Positions 7,540 through 15,001 of a stretch of DNA of 64,000 bases are shown one piece after another. This DNA comes from Sanguibacter suarezii NBRC 16159 (GTDB taxonomy: Bacteria > Actinomycetota > Actinomycetes > Actinomycetales > Cellulomonadaceae), in assembly GCF_001552735.1 (NCBI RefSeq), contig NZ_BCRT01000010.1:485676-549675 (forward strand). Reading direction: 5' to 3'. Position numbers and translations under genes: made by a program. The notes beneath the pieces are model-generated. The model was not told the origin of the DNA and ran no database searches. It saw nothing but the letters and a program-made list of their open reading frames with translations. Each line of letters starts with the position of its first letter. The first letter of the stretch is position 1.

Positions 7540-8825
7540 GGACAACGATCGCTTCGCCCCAGGCCCCACTGGCCCGTCCGGTCACAACGGCTCTTGAGGG
7601 TGGGGTCCCGAGCCCGATGTCGCAGGCAGCCTGTTGGACGGCGTGGGGTGCGCTCGTTGCACTCCAGATTGCGCACCTGTTCGCGCGGCAAGCTGGGTGG
7701 GTCGTCGACATGCGCTGGGCCTCGAGTCAGTACCTGTTCTCGATCACGCTGCTGGGACCGCTGCTGGCAGGGATTGCCGCCTACCAGGGCCGTGGCGCGG
7801 CCCGCTTGGTGTGGGTGCTGCGCGCTGCTCCCGTGCGCAGCGTGGTCGGGTGGTTGCGCGGACCGCTGGGCATCGGGGTGACCGTGTTCGTCGCGGGTTG
7901 GTGCGCGGTGGAAGTGGTCGCGATCAGTTCTGGGGCGACATGGAACCTGACCTTCGCGACGGTCAGGAACCTCGTCTCGGCGCTTCTCGGCGTGGGTGCA
8001 TACGCTGCCGCTGGGTTCGCGATGGGAGCGCTCTGGCCACGCCGCCTCGTACCTGCCGTCGCGATGATCGCCACCTTCGCGCTCACGATGGTTGCGTGGA
8101 CTGGCCTGGCACCATCGCTCGTGTGGTTCGGCGGAGCGTCGGCCGGTGTCACAGGCACCGAGCTGAGCACGGCTGCAACCATCGCGCGGGTTGTCTTCGA
8201 TGTCGCGGTCGTGATATTCGCTATGGTGATCGCGGCACGTGCGCTGGGAGCTGACCCGCCGCACGTGAGCGCCCTCGTGCCGGGCACCGTGATGATCGTT
8301 GCGGCACTCCTGTCGACCATGACTCAGCCGGTTCAAGGGACAGACATGGCTTGGTCCTGCGACGACAGCGTTCCGGCGGTGTGCGTCCCGGTGGACTTCG
8401 AACGCTTCCTGCCCGAAGTCAAGGAGGCCTTGGCCCTATCCGGCATCGCTGGCCTCGTATCGGCAGCCTCGGACCGGACCGCAGATGCGTTGCACGTCGA
8501 CGACTCGCTCCTGTTCGCCGAGCTCGACCGGCACGGGATCGCTTCCCCCAATGTCGGAGAGCGGGTGGGCGACGCCATCTACAGCACGCTCGTCTCCCCA
8601 GGGTGCTTCCCGGCCGACGACCAGCCGGTGCTCGACGACGCGCAGATTGCAGCGTCAGATTCGGTCAACGGGTGGATTGCCTACATGACCATGGACCCTG
8701 CAACGCTGGCGTCCTATGGCGTCACCTCGGTGACGGCCTATGGTGCACCGGACGTTCAGCCCGGCACCCCAGAAGCAGACACGTTCGTCGCTGACAGCCT
8801 CGCGCTGCTGCCTGCATGCCCGTGA
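7536..8825 (+). CDS. Multi-pass membrane protein with C-terminal extracytoplasmic domain
   Basis: The 429-residue protein has about seven membrane segments between residues 30 and 265 (for example around 31-50, 66-84, 111-130, 144-166, 172-192, 216-235 and 248-264). A soluble domain of about 160 residues follows (268-429) with four Cys residues (WSC, AVC, PGC, PAC) and many acidic residues. The start ATG overlaps the ATPase stop. This is the probable permease of the ABC module, with an unusual exported tail. I do not recognise the family. The tail has no visible motif; its Cys content suggests it lies outside the cell like the cassette's secreted protein. Confidence 0.8.
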   Translation: MRTTIASPQAPLARPVTTALEGGVPSPMSQAACWTAWGALVALQIAHLFARQAGWVVDMRWASSQYLFSITLLGPLLAGIAAYQGRGAARLVWVLRAAPVRSVVGWLRGPLGIGVTVFVAGWCAVEVVAISSGATWNLTFATVRNLVSALLGVGAYAAAGFAMGALWPRRLVPAVAMIATFALTMVAWTGLAPSLVWFGGASAGVTGTELSTAATIARVVFDVAVVIFAMVIAARALGADPPHVSALVPGTVMIVAALLSTMTQPVQGTDMAWSCDDSVPAVCVPVDFERFLPEVKEALALSGIAGLVSAASDRTADALHVDDSLLFAELDRHGIASPNVGERVGDAIYSTLVSPGCFPADDQPVLDDAQIAASDSVNGWIAYMTMDPATLASYGVTSVTAYGAPDVQPGTPEADTFVADSLALLPACP

Positions 8826-9382
8826 CCGTGGTCCTGCGAGCGTGGCGGATCCCCACGCTCGTGGGGACCATGGTCGTCTATGCCCTGGGGATCGTCCTCA
8901 TCGCTGCACCGATCCCGATACCGGGACGCGACTTCAGCGATGTCTTGTGGCCCGCGCTGCCGATCCTCGTCGTCGGCGCGGTCGTGCTCTCCCGACGTGT
9001 GATCGCCGATGTTCCGTTCGAGGCAGTGCACCCCCGCCGGACCTGGCGTCGTCTCTCACTGCTCATCGGGCCTGTCCTCGCGGTCGGCCTGGTCACTGCG
9101 GTGTTAAGCCCCTGGGTCGATGTCGATCCACTCGTGGCAGCTCGCAACACCGGAATCATGCTCGGTGTGGTTGCGCTCTGCGGGCCTAGCCTCGCGACAG
9201 CTGCAATGCTGGGCCTCGCCGCCTTCTCCTGTGCCTCGTGGATCCTCGGCGCAGGCGGTATGGGCGCACCGCCTGCTTGGTGGGCCGTGCTGCTCCATCC
9301 GATGGGGAGTGCTGCGGCGTACTTCCTCGCAGTGGGCCTCCTGGGTGCCGGAGCGGTCATCGACGTTCGCCGGCGCGAATGA
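8816..9382 (+). CDS. Multi-pass membrane protein, second permease-like subunit
   Basis: This 188-residue protein has about six hydrophobic helices and almost no soluble part. The ATG at 8816 overlaps the previous gene by 10 bases; a GTG at 8822 overlapping the stop (GTGA) is an alternative start. Together with the upstream ATPase and membrane protein it completes a four-gene coupled cassette. It may be a second membrane subunit or an immunity protein. No family is recognised. Confidence 0.78.
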   Translation: MPVTVVLRAWRIPTLVGTMVVYALGIVLIAAPIPIPGRDFSDVLWPALPILVVGAVVLSRRVIADVPFEAVHPRRTWRRLSLLIGPVLAVGLVTAVLSPWVDVDPLVAARNTGIMLGVVALCGPSLATAAMLGLAAFSCASWILGAGGMGAPPAWWAVLLHPMGSAAAYFLAVGLLGAGAVIDVRRRE

Positions 9383-9506
9383 GGAGAGGGCCAGGAAACC
9401 TTAGGACTTGCTTCGCTCCGACGGCATGTCGACTGCCGCGTGTGCTGGACCTGCATCGACCGTGGAATCGACCGTGGAGCCAGGTTCAGATTCCGGGAGC
9501 CTGCCG

Positions 9507-10070
9507 TCACCCTGGGCGGGTGGCTACCCGGTGCTGACCGTCGCGCTCATTTGGGCTTGGCGTGCAGGCCTCGTCGTTGATGACCGAGATTGAGGGCTCG
9601 TCACTGAACGGAGACAAGGACCAGGTGGGTCTGGGAGGGGCATCCTGGGAGACGTAGGCGGTGAACGTGCGGGTGGCGTTGTTGGATACGTTGATCGTCG
9701 TCGAGAGGCTGCCAGTGTTGGAGGTCCCGCAGATGTTGAAGGTCGCGTTGCAGGAGGTGAGGCGCCGGCCCTGGTCGTCATAGATCGACAAGTAGTACGG
9801 GTAGGGGACCGCCGCGCTAGTCGTCGCGGTGACCACCGCTGAGGTGTTGTGTATGTCGACCTGCGTGCGCGAGATCGTCAACGTCGCCGTCCCCGACCAC
9901 GGCTCCACCGCGGCCGCCGTTGCGGCCGGCAACGCGATCAGGAGTGTTCCCGCGAGGGCAGCGGCAGTGGTTGCACCGATCAGCCGCCGGAGAGGCGCCA
10001 GTATCGCGTGTCTTCTCAGGTGGACCCCCGTCGAACGCACCAGGTTCCGCTTGCCTGCGTGAAACCACAT
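9507..10070 (-). CDS. Secreted protein with Ig-like beta domain
   Basis: ATG at 10070 is preceded by GGAGG at 7-base spacing. The 187-residue product has an Arg-rich start, a hydrophobic stretch (AAALAGTLLIALPAATAAA) and a likely cleavage site near residue 53. The mature part (LTISRTQVDIHN, TATTSAAVPYPYYLSIYDD, LTSCNATFNICGTS, FTAYVSQDAP) matches a beta-sandwich repeat seen in many actinobacterial exported proteins, with two Cys that probably pair. The last 20 residues (after SVINDEACTPSPNE) look unlike the domain and may result from a frameshift or truncation. Function unknown. Confidence 0.75.
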   Translation of the reverse strand: MWFHAGKRNLVRSTGVHLRRHAILAPLRRLIGATTAAALAGTLLIALPAATAAAVEPWSGTATLTISRTQVDIHNTSAVVTATTSAAVPYPYYLSIYDDQGRRLTSCNATFNICGTSNTGSLSTTINVSNNATRTFTAYVSQDAPPRPTWSLSPFSDEPSISVINDEACTPSPNERDGQHRVATRPG

Positions 10071-10451
10071 GAAGCTTCCTCCTACCGCTTCGCACCTTTA
10101 TCACCAAATCGACGCCAATGGGTAGGAGCTTGAGGCTCGACAGGCAGTCGTTCGTTGGGATCTTTGGCCAGGGTGTCGGCCTGATGTCGCAGCGTCCGTC
10201 AACGACCGTTCGCAAGACATCCACGGGAACTGGTCTCGACATCGGCGCGTCGTGTCTCATAGCCCGTGTCCGAGATCTACGTGCCGCGAGGCGCGTGGGC
10301 GGAACAGATGCCAGATGTGTCATGGATCCTGAAGCGCCCTCGAGCACGTGTTGGCATGCGTCCTCCCGGGCCGCTGCTGTCCGTGGCGGACAGGCTCGGA
10401 TCGTCGACGTCGCGGGGGTGAGCTAGACGATGTCGATGGTCCTCGCCTGCC
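10071..10451. other. Intergenic stretch without a recognisable gene
   Basis: This 381-bp stretch holds only short frames with no family resemblance and no convincing ribosome site. The first 20 bases carry the Shine-Dalgarno of the minus-strand secreted protein. I see no repeat, tRNA or strong hairpin in it. Confidence 0.5.
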
Positions 10452-11130
10452 TCACGCGACACCTGGCCCCGCGGCGGTGACATCAGCGTCGTCGCCGCGC
10501 CAGCGGGCCAGCGGTTCCCGGTTCTCGCGGATCGTTGCGAGGTCGGCAGCGCGGTCAGGTTTGCGCTGTCCCGTGGCGCCGATCGACAAGTCCGCGAAGT
10601 GCAGCACGACCAAGCGGAGACCGTGCAGTGGGATCTGCTCAGCGCGACGGGCGTCGTAGATGCGCCGCTGCTCCGCGCGTCCTACCCCCGCTGAGGGTCT
10701 GTCGGCGGTCGAAGAATGGTGCTGGCTCATAGTGTTGGGACTCGTGGACCTCGACGATGAGGTGCTCGTCGGGCCAGTAGGAGTCGACCCGCAGCCGTGC
10801 GCGGTTGCCTTGTGCGTTGGGATCGCCGAGCAGCCAGCTGAAGGTGTGCTCGCGGCTCCCGCGTGTGCCAAGGATCTCGTCGCACAGGTCGAGCACGTAC
10901 GCCGCGCGACGCGATTGCAGAGACTGAACGCCGGCATCTGGTTCTGGCGCGAGTACGGGGCGGACTGGTGAGGCCAGGGCGTCTCTGACGTCGTCTTCGG
11001 CGAAGACGTATCTCGAACCGTCTTTGCGTCCTGGAATGCGTCCTGCGCGAGCCCACACCCGGATAGTTCGCGCGGAGACGCCAAGGACGGTGGCGAGCTG
11101 TTCTGAGGTCAATGCGCTGGTCTGTGGCAC
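10452..11130 (-). pseudogene. HTH (excisionase-type) and nuclease-like protein, frameshifted
   Basis: From ATG 11130 the product has an excisionase/MerR-type helix-turn-helix (LTSEQLATVLGVSARTIRVW, then RKDGSRYVFAEDDV). It continues into a PD-(D/E)xK-like part: RLRVDSYWPDEHLIVEVHES with the D...E-x-x spacing and a following QH. At a run of five C on the plus strand (10685-10689) the frame breaks. The other frame continues at once with GVGRAEQRRIYDARRAEQIP and LHGLRLVVLHFADL, as full-length relatives do. Removing one base from the run restores about 225 residues. It is a fresh pseudogene, a sequencing error or a slippage-controlled gene. It lies just upstream of, and divergent from, the integrase. 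Confidence 0.75.
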
Positions 11131-11404
11131 ATGACAGTCCTACAGGTCCGGGCGATCAGCGTCCAGGACGAACTTCGCGTGTGTGTCCCGCGCCGCGACG
11201 CACACCTCCTATCAAGCACGTGATCTCGTAGCGCCGAAGGTGGTCGGCAACGCGAGCTCATGTGAATTCACAGGTGCTGCTTGTTCGGTTTCGTGCACCG
11301 AGGGGGCGGTCGTGGGAGTCGCGTCATGCGGGAGGGGCGAGCCTGGAGGGAGCACCACGGCGGCCAGTCCAGAGGCCTCCTGCTGGAGGTGGGGAGGAGG
11401 TCTC

Positions 11405-12553
11405 GTGGCGAAGCGGTCGAACGGTGAGGGGTCGGTCCGCAGGCGCCCGAACGGGACGTGGGAGGCCCGGCTCTACTACGAGGACCCGCGCACAGGCGTG
11501 CGGAAGCGCCGGTCGTTCTATGGCCAGACGGCGGCGGAGGCGCGCCGGCAGATGCGCGAGGCGAGGGAGCGGCTGGCGGCGGGTGCGCCTGTGGCGGATT
11601 CGGTGATGACGATGCAGGAGTGGTGCTGGCGGTGGTTGGAGACCACGGTTGCGGCGTCGAGCAGGCGTCCCGCGACGCGAGTTCTCTACGAGAGCCTGGT
11701 GCGTTCGCATCTGTCACTCCCGCCCTTGGGGCAGATGATGCTCGGGCGGGTGCGCCCTTCCGATATTGAGGCGCTGGTCTTGCGACTGCGGGCGCGCGGG
11801 CTCGCGGAGTCCACTGTGCAGCGGATCTTCATCGTCTTGCGGATGGCGTTGGAGGGGGCGGTGCGCGACGGGCTCATCGCTCGCAACCCTGCGGCGCTGG
11901 TGCGCCCGCCGCGCATCGAGCGGACCGAAGCTCGCCACCTTTCCGTTGAGGAGGTGTCCGCGCTGCTGGAGTGTGCGAGGGGAACCCGGTACTACTCGCT
12001 GCTGCGTCTGATCGCGACGACGGGGCTGCGCAAGGGGGAGGCGCTGGCGCTCACGTGGGACGCAGTCGACCTGGACCGGGGTGAGCTCCAGGTGCGGGCC
12101 ACTCTGACCCGGATCGAGGGTGAGCTCGTGGTGTCCGCGCCTAAGACTGCGCAGTCGCGGCGGGTGCTGCCTTTGGCGCCGGCGGAGGTCGAGATGCTCG
12201 CCGCGCATCGCGAGCAGCAGGCGGTAGAGCTGTCCCGGGTGGGGGAGTGGCAGCAGGACGGCTTCGTCTTCACCACCGAGACCGGTGAACCGATGGATCC
12301 GCGCAACGTCCTGCGCGCGATGACGACCGCAGCGGCGAACGCCGGGTTGAGCGATGTCAACGTCCACACCCTCCGCCACTCCGCGGCCACCGCGTGGCTG
12401 GAGGCGGGCGTGAACGTCAAGGCCGTCAGCGCACTCCTGGGCCATGCGGACATACGCATCACTGCCGACGTGTACGGCCACGTCTCTGAAGCCGTCTCGA
12501 GAGCGGCGATGGTCGGCCTGTCCGACAGTCTGCGCGAGCCTCCGCGGGACTAG
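11405..12553 (+). CDS. int: Tyrosine recombinase / site-specific integrase
   Basis: GTG at 11405 with AGGAGG four bases upstream gives 382 residues. A longer frame opens at 11183 but its first 74 residues look non-coding. Residues about 1-55 (RSNGEGSVRRRPNGTW, YGQTAAEA) resemble an arm-binding AP2-like domain. A SAM-like core-binding domain follows (about 65-165), then the catalytic domain with R209 (TGLRKGE), K247 (SAPKTA), H321 and R324 (HTLRHS), H347 (LLGHADI) and Y357 (DVYGHVS). All six catalytic residues are present. It inserts and excises the island at tRNA-Val(GAC). It is 2 kb from the right att, separated from it by the AbiE pair. Confidence 0.96.
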   Translation: MAKRSNGEGSVRRRPNGTWEARLYYEDPRTGVRKRRSFYGQTAAEARRQMREARERLAAGAPVADSVMTMQEWCWRWLETTVAASSRRPATRVLYESLVRSHLSLPPLGQMMLGRVRPSDIEALVLRLRARGLAESTVQRIFIVLRMALEGAVRDGLIARNPAALVRPPRIERTEARHLSVEEVSALLECARGTRYYSLLRLIATTGLRKGEALALTWDAVDLDRGELQVRATLTRIEGELVVSAPKTAQSRRVLPLAPAEVEMLAAHREQQAVELSRVGEWQQDGFVFTTETGEPMDPRNVLRAMTTAAANAGLSDVNVHTLRHSAATAWLEAGVNVKAVSALLGHADIRITADVYGHVSEAVSRAAMVGLSDSLREPPRD

Positions 12554-12720
12554 CGAGACCGTCCCTCAGGTCATCTGCGCTGCTCAGACGAGGTGCGTCA
12601 TCGACATGTCTATATGACGCGGTGGGCAGTGCGCCCACGGCCAGGCTCAGTCGCCTTCGGATGGACCTCCATCCCCCGTGCGGCAGGCGCCATAGGCGTG
12701 GGTGCCGCTCGCCCCTTGAC

Positions 12721-13635
12721 CTACGTGCCTGGAACCCACGTCGCGGTGGCGGGGTCCCATGTCTGGCCGATGCTGTCTGCGGCCATGGCCGGGTCGAGCA
12801 TCGCCGCGACGAGTCTGACGGCGGCTGCCGTGGTCGTGAGGTCTGCGCTGGGCGGGGTCTGGCGTGCCAGCGGCGGGTACGTGCTCTCCCAGGCGCCGGG
12901 CACGGTGAAGTGTGTGCGGGCTGGCAGGTGCCGGATGGCGCGCTCGGCGCGGATTGCCTCGTGCAGCGCGGTTCCGTCGATGCGCTGGGTGCGGGCGAAG
13001 ATGACCAGGTCGACGAGGTCACGTGGGCGGCTTGAGCCTCGGCCGTTCCCGTAGGTCGTCTCGGTTGCGCAGACCTTGTCGGCGATGTGGTCGACGACCG
13101 GGTACAGCCGCACCAGAGGAGCCGCGATCCCGGGGAGGGTCAGGGGCGGATTCGAGGGCTCGACGTCGGGGGCGGTGGTCATGAGAGAGCCGGTGACCAG
13201 GTCCACGCCGAACGCGTCCACCTTGGAGTTGCCGCAGTAAGCCTCGATGGCGACCCGGGCGCCGTTGACGTAGGGCTGTTGGTCAGTGTCGCCGGCGTCG
13301 CGGACGGAGAGCACGACGAAGCGGAAATGGTCCCCTAGGTCGGGTGTGAGTGCGGCGCGCAGCGCGTCGACGGCGTCGTCGAGGTTGCCCAGGCTGTGCA
13401 TGAGGTCGATGTCCTTGCTGTGGCGGGCATCGTGGACTCGTACGAGGACGGCGGTGCCGCCCTTGAGGACCCACGGTGAATCCGATTCGGCGAACACTCT
13501 GGCCAGGAAGCGTGAGAAGACGAACCGCCGGACGTACTCACTGGGTGGTCTGCCGGAGGCGCGGGCGGCCGCGCGGGCGCGCTCGGTGACTGCCTGCCAC
13601 AGGGCTCGACCGGAGGCATACACCTGCTCTGTCAC
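12721..13635 (-). CDS. AbiEii-type nucleotidyltransferase toxin
   Basis: The 304-residue protein has the AbiEii/AbiGii signature: WVLKGGTAVLVRV (GG at 59-60) followed by HSKDIDL (D75 and D77), a DNA-polymerase-beta-like nucleotidyltransferase site. Later RPRDLVDLVIFA fits the conserved helical part. In characterised AbiE systems the toxin blocks growth, reported to act by nucleotide transfer to RNA such as tRNA, and gives phage resistance. Its GTG start overlaps the stop of the upstream AbiEi gene (GTGA). It is somewhat long, with a Pro/Thr-rich C-terminus. It likely stabilises the island and may defend against phage. Confidence 0.9.
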   Translation of the reverse strand: MTEQVYASGRALWQAVTERARAAARASGRPPSEYVRRFVFSRFLARVFAESDSPWVLKGGTAVLVRVHDARHSKDIDLMHSLGNLDDAVDALRAALTPDLGDHFRFVVLSVRDAGDTDQQPYVNGARVAIEAYCGNSKVDAFGVDLVTGSLMTTAPDVEPSNPPLTLPGIAAPLVRLYPVVDHIADKVCATETTYGNGRGSSRPRDLVDLVIFARTQRIDGTALHEAIRAERAIRHLPARTHFTVPGAWESTYPPLARQTPPSADLTTTAAAVRLVAAMLDPAMAADSIGQTWDPATATWVPGT

Positions 13636-14279
13636 TGGTCCACCCTCGTGCGGGTGCGCGTCAGTCTGTCGACCAGATCCGCCCCGCTCGGTTCGCCGCG
13701 ACGGGCCGCGGCGGTCTCGAGTGCTGCCGTGAGTGTGCGGCGATCGGTGAGGCCGGCGCGCAGCGCATCGGCGATGACGGCGGCGACGTGGTCGTCGTCG
13801 TGCCCGGCGGCGAGCAGGTCCGCGATCGTTCGGGCGGCGGTGGTGACTGGGAGCCCGGCGACGATGGTGACCTCGGAGGCATCGAGGACTGCGCGGCGCA
13901 CCCGAACGCCGACGCGCCGTGACTGGAACCGGTCGGGCAGCACGAACTCGTGCTCATCGGCCAGGAGGTCGCCGAGCCCGTGAAGCTGGGCGGCGGAGCT
14001 GTGGGAGACGACGCCGGCGCTGGGCAGATCAGCCAGTCGCTCCTGGACCGAGCGGGCCGGTTGGAGGGCGAGCCATGCGGACCGCAGTGGGAGGAGGTGG
14101 TCGCCCTGGACCGCGGGGGAGACGTAGACCCCGTGCTCGAGCCGGTCGAACAGGCCGGCGTCGACCATCCGTGAGAGCTGCATGCGAGATAGCCCCTGCG
14201 CCTGCGCCTGGGCCGCTGTGAACAGTCCCCACTGGGCAGCGGCGAGGTCGTTCGCTCGCACAATCACCGCCGTCTGCAC
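13632..14279 (-). CDS. AbiEi-type antitoxin / autorepressor
   Basis: GTG at 14279 opens 215 residues. The N-terminal winged helix-turn-helix (QWGLFTAAQAQAQGLSR, LSRMVDAGLFDRLEHGVYV) is typical of AbiEi. A C-terminal domain with SHSSAAQLHGLGDL and TTAARTIADLLAAG follows. AbiEi proteins neutralise AbiEii and repress their own operon by binding inverted repeats. A TGTAAC-N9-GTTACA palindrome lies 9 bp upstream of this start, as expected. The gene is first of a two-gene operon and overlaps the toxin by four bases. Confidence 0.9.
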   Translation of the reverse strand: MQTAVIVRANDLAAAQWGLFTAAQAQAQGLSRMQLSRMVDAGLFDRLEHGVYVSPAVQGDHLLPLRSAWLALQPARSVQERLADLPSAGVVSHSSAAQLHGLGDLLADEHEFVLPDRFQSRRVGVRVRRAVLDASEVTIVAGLPVTTAARTIADLLAAGHDDDHVAAVIADALRAGLTDRRTLTAALETAAARRGEPSGADLVDRLTRTRTRVDQ

Positions 14280-14287
14280 GCTGCAAC

Positions 14288-14308
14288 TGTAACAGTCTGA
14301 GTGTTACA
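14288..14308. promoter_or_regulatory. Palindromic operator upstream of the AbiE operon
   Basis: TGTAAC (14288-14293) and GTTACA (14303-14308) form a perfect inverted repeat with a 9-base spacer. It ends 9 bp from the AbiEi GTG, so it overlaps the likely promoter and the transcript may be nearly leaderless. AbiEi autoregulation through such repeats is known in this family; binding here is inferred. Confidence 0.65.
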
Positions 14309-14444
14309 AATGAAGCCATTTTCGTGATCGGAGGCGTCCCGCCTTGGCTGCGAGCCGGCGCGAGGACGTAGGGGCGGGCCGCTTCTTGCCTGCACCGTCT
14401 ACTACCCGGATCTACCCCCGTCCACGGACGTCTTCCGGAACCGG

Positions 14445-14464
14445 TAGGGGTACACGTAGGGGTA
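14445..14464. promoter_or_regulatory. Putative integrase arm-type site (right)
   Basis: Two direct TAGGGGTA octamers with a 4-base spacer lie 86 bp inside the right core repeat. They mirror the pair at 4896-4915 in sequence, spacing and orientation. A degenerate copy also occurs outside the left core near 4668-4684. Confidence 0.55.
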
Positions 14465-14483
14465 CGCCCCCTCCAGCCAACGC

Positions 14484-14518
14484 AAAAGGCCGCCTCGGAT
14501 TTCTCCGAGACGGCCTCT
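14484..14518 (-). terminator. Intrinsic terminator of tRNA-Val(GAC)
   Basis: On the minus strand AGGCCG-t-CTCGGA pairs with TCCGAG-g-CGGCCT across a 4-base loop and is followed by TTTT. It lies 16 bases after the CCA end of the tRNA. It sits inside the island, so the element carries its own replacement terminator. Confidence 0.8.
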
Positions 14519-14533
14519 GACCTGCGGTGATGC

Positions 14534-14608
14534 TGGTGGGCGATACTGGGATCGAACCAGTGACCTCTTCCGTGTCAGGGAAGCGCGCTACCGCTGCGCC
14601 AATCGCCC
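14534..14608 (-). tRNA. tRNA-Val (anticodon GAC), CCA encoded
   Basis: The minus strand reads GGGCGAT...ATCGCCC-A-CCA with a normal cloverleaf. The anticodon stem CTTCC/GGAAG holds the loop CTGACAC (GAC). The 3' CCA is encoded, unlike in the neighbouring tRNAs. Its 3' half is the integration target of the island. Confidence 0.97.
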
Positions 14609-14638
14609 ATGTGAAATTAGCTGTGGTGCTGTGCTGCG

Positions 14639-14709
14639 AGGTGGAGACGGGATTCGAACCCGTGTGGACGGCTTTGCAGGCCGCTGCCTCGCCTCTCGGC
14701 CACTCCACC
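14639..14709 (-). tRNA. tRNA-Cys (anticodon GCA)
   Basis: The acceptor stem GGTGGAG pairs with CTCCACC. The anticodon loop CTGCAAA gives GCA, and the discriminator base is U, as expected for tRNA-Cys. CCA is not encoded. It lies 30 bp upstream of tRNA-Val on the same strand, likely co-transcribed. Confidence 0.96.
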
Positions 14710-14754
14710 GTTGAGATCCATGCTTCAAGCTGACAGCCCGAAGAGATGTCTCCG

Positions 14755-14826
14755 AGCGGACGACGGGATTCGAACCCGCGACCCTCACCTTGGCAAGGTG
14801 ATGCTCTACCACTGAGCCACGTCCGC
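14755..14826 (-). tRNA. tRNA-Gly (anticodon GCC)
   Basis: The acceptor stem GCGGACG pairs with CGTCCGC. The anticodon loop TTGCCAA gives GCC between CACC/GGTG stem halves, and the discriminator is U. CCA is not encoded. It is first of the Gly-Cys-Val tRNA cluster on the minus strand. Confidence 0.96.
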
Positions 14827-15001
14827 ATGCTCACGAACTCGCTGGCTTCTGTGTCCCCAGCGTTTTCGGCGCGTCACAGACTCTAATGGAACTTTGCCGT
14901 CGGCGTCCAACTGGCCTGCTGGAACCCCGGGACTTCGGCGGAAACATGCGAGATCGTTGCGGTGGTGCAGAGGTGACCTGGGGTGTCGGTAGCGTTGAGG
15001 C

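Larger units (their letters stand above)
4795..14530. mobile_element. Integrative genomic island in tRNA-Val(GAC)
   Basis: About 9.8 kb lies between the two 51-bp tRNA-derived repeats. It contains a tyrosine recombinase, an HTH-nuclease gene, an AbiE toxin-antitoxin pair next to the right end, and cargo: a GNAT enzyme, a coupled secretion/ABC cassette and a secreted beta protein. The part around 6.1-6.9 kb is visibly richer in A/T than the flanks. I see no conjugation, replication, capsid or portal gene, so it is a small integrative element or satellite rather than a complete ICE or prophage. Excision may still be possible, because the integrase, both cores and the putative arm sites look intact. 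Confidence 0.85.
14417..14581. repeat. Right direct repeat / att site of the integrated element
   Basis: Bases 14531-14581 equal 4744-4794 exactly (51 bp) and form the 3' half of the intact tRNA-Val(GAC). The adjacent 14417-14530 matches the DNA outside the left repeat at roughly 85 percent by eye, with small gaps. The intact tRNA is on this side, so the element restored the tRNA 3' end on insertion. Confidence 0.9.

Noticed and set aside
10118..10426. A 102-residue plus-strand protein
   Set aside because: No ribosome site, no family resemblance, and mixed composition; treated as non-coding.
11183..11404. Extended N-terminus of the integrase
   Set aside because: The 74 extra residues have no arm-domain features, and a strong AGGAGG precedes the GTG at 11405.
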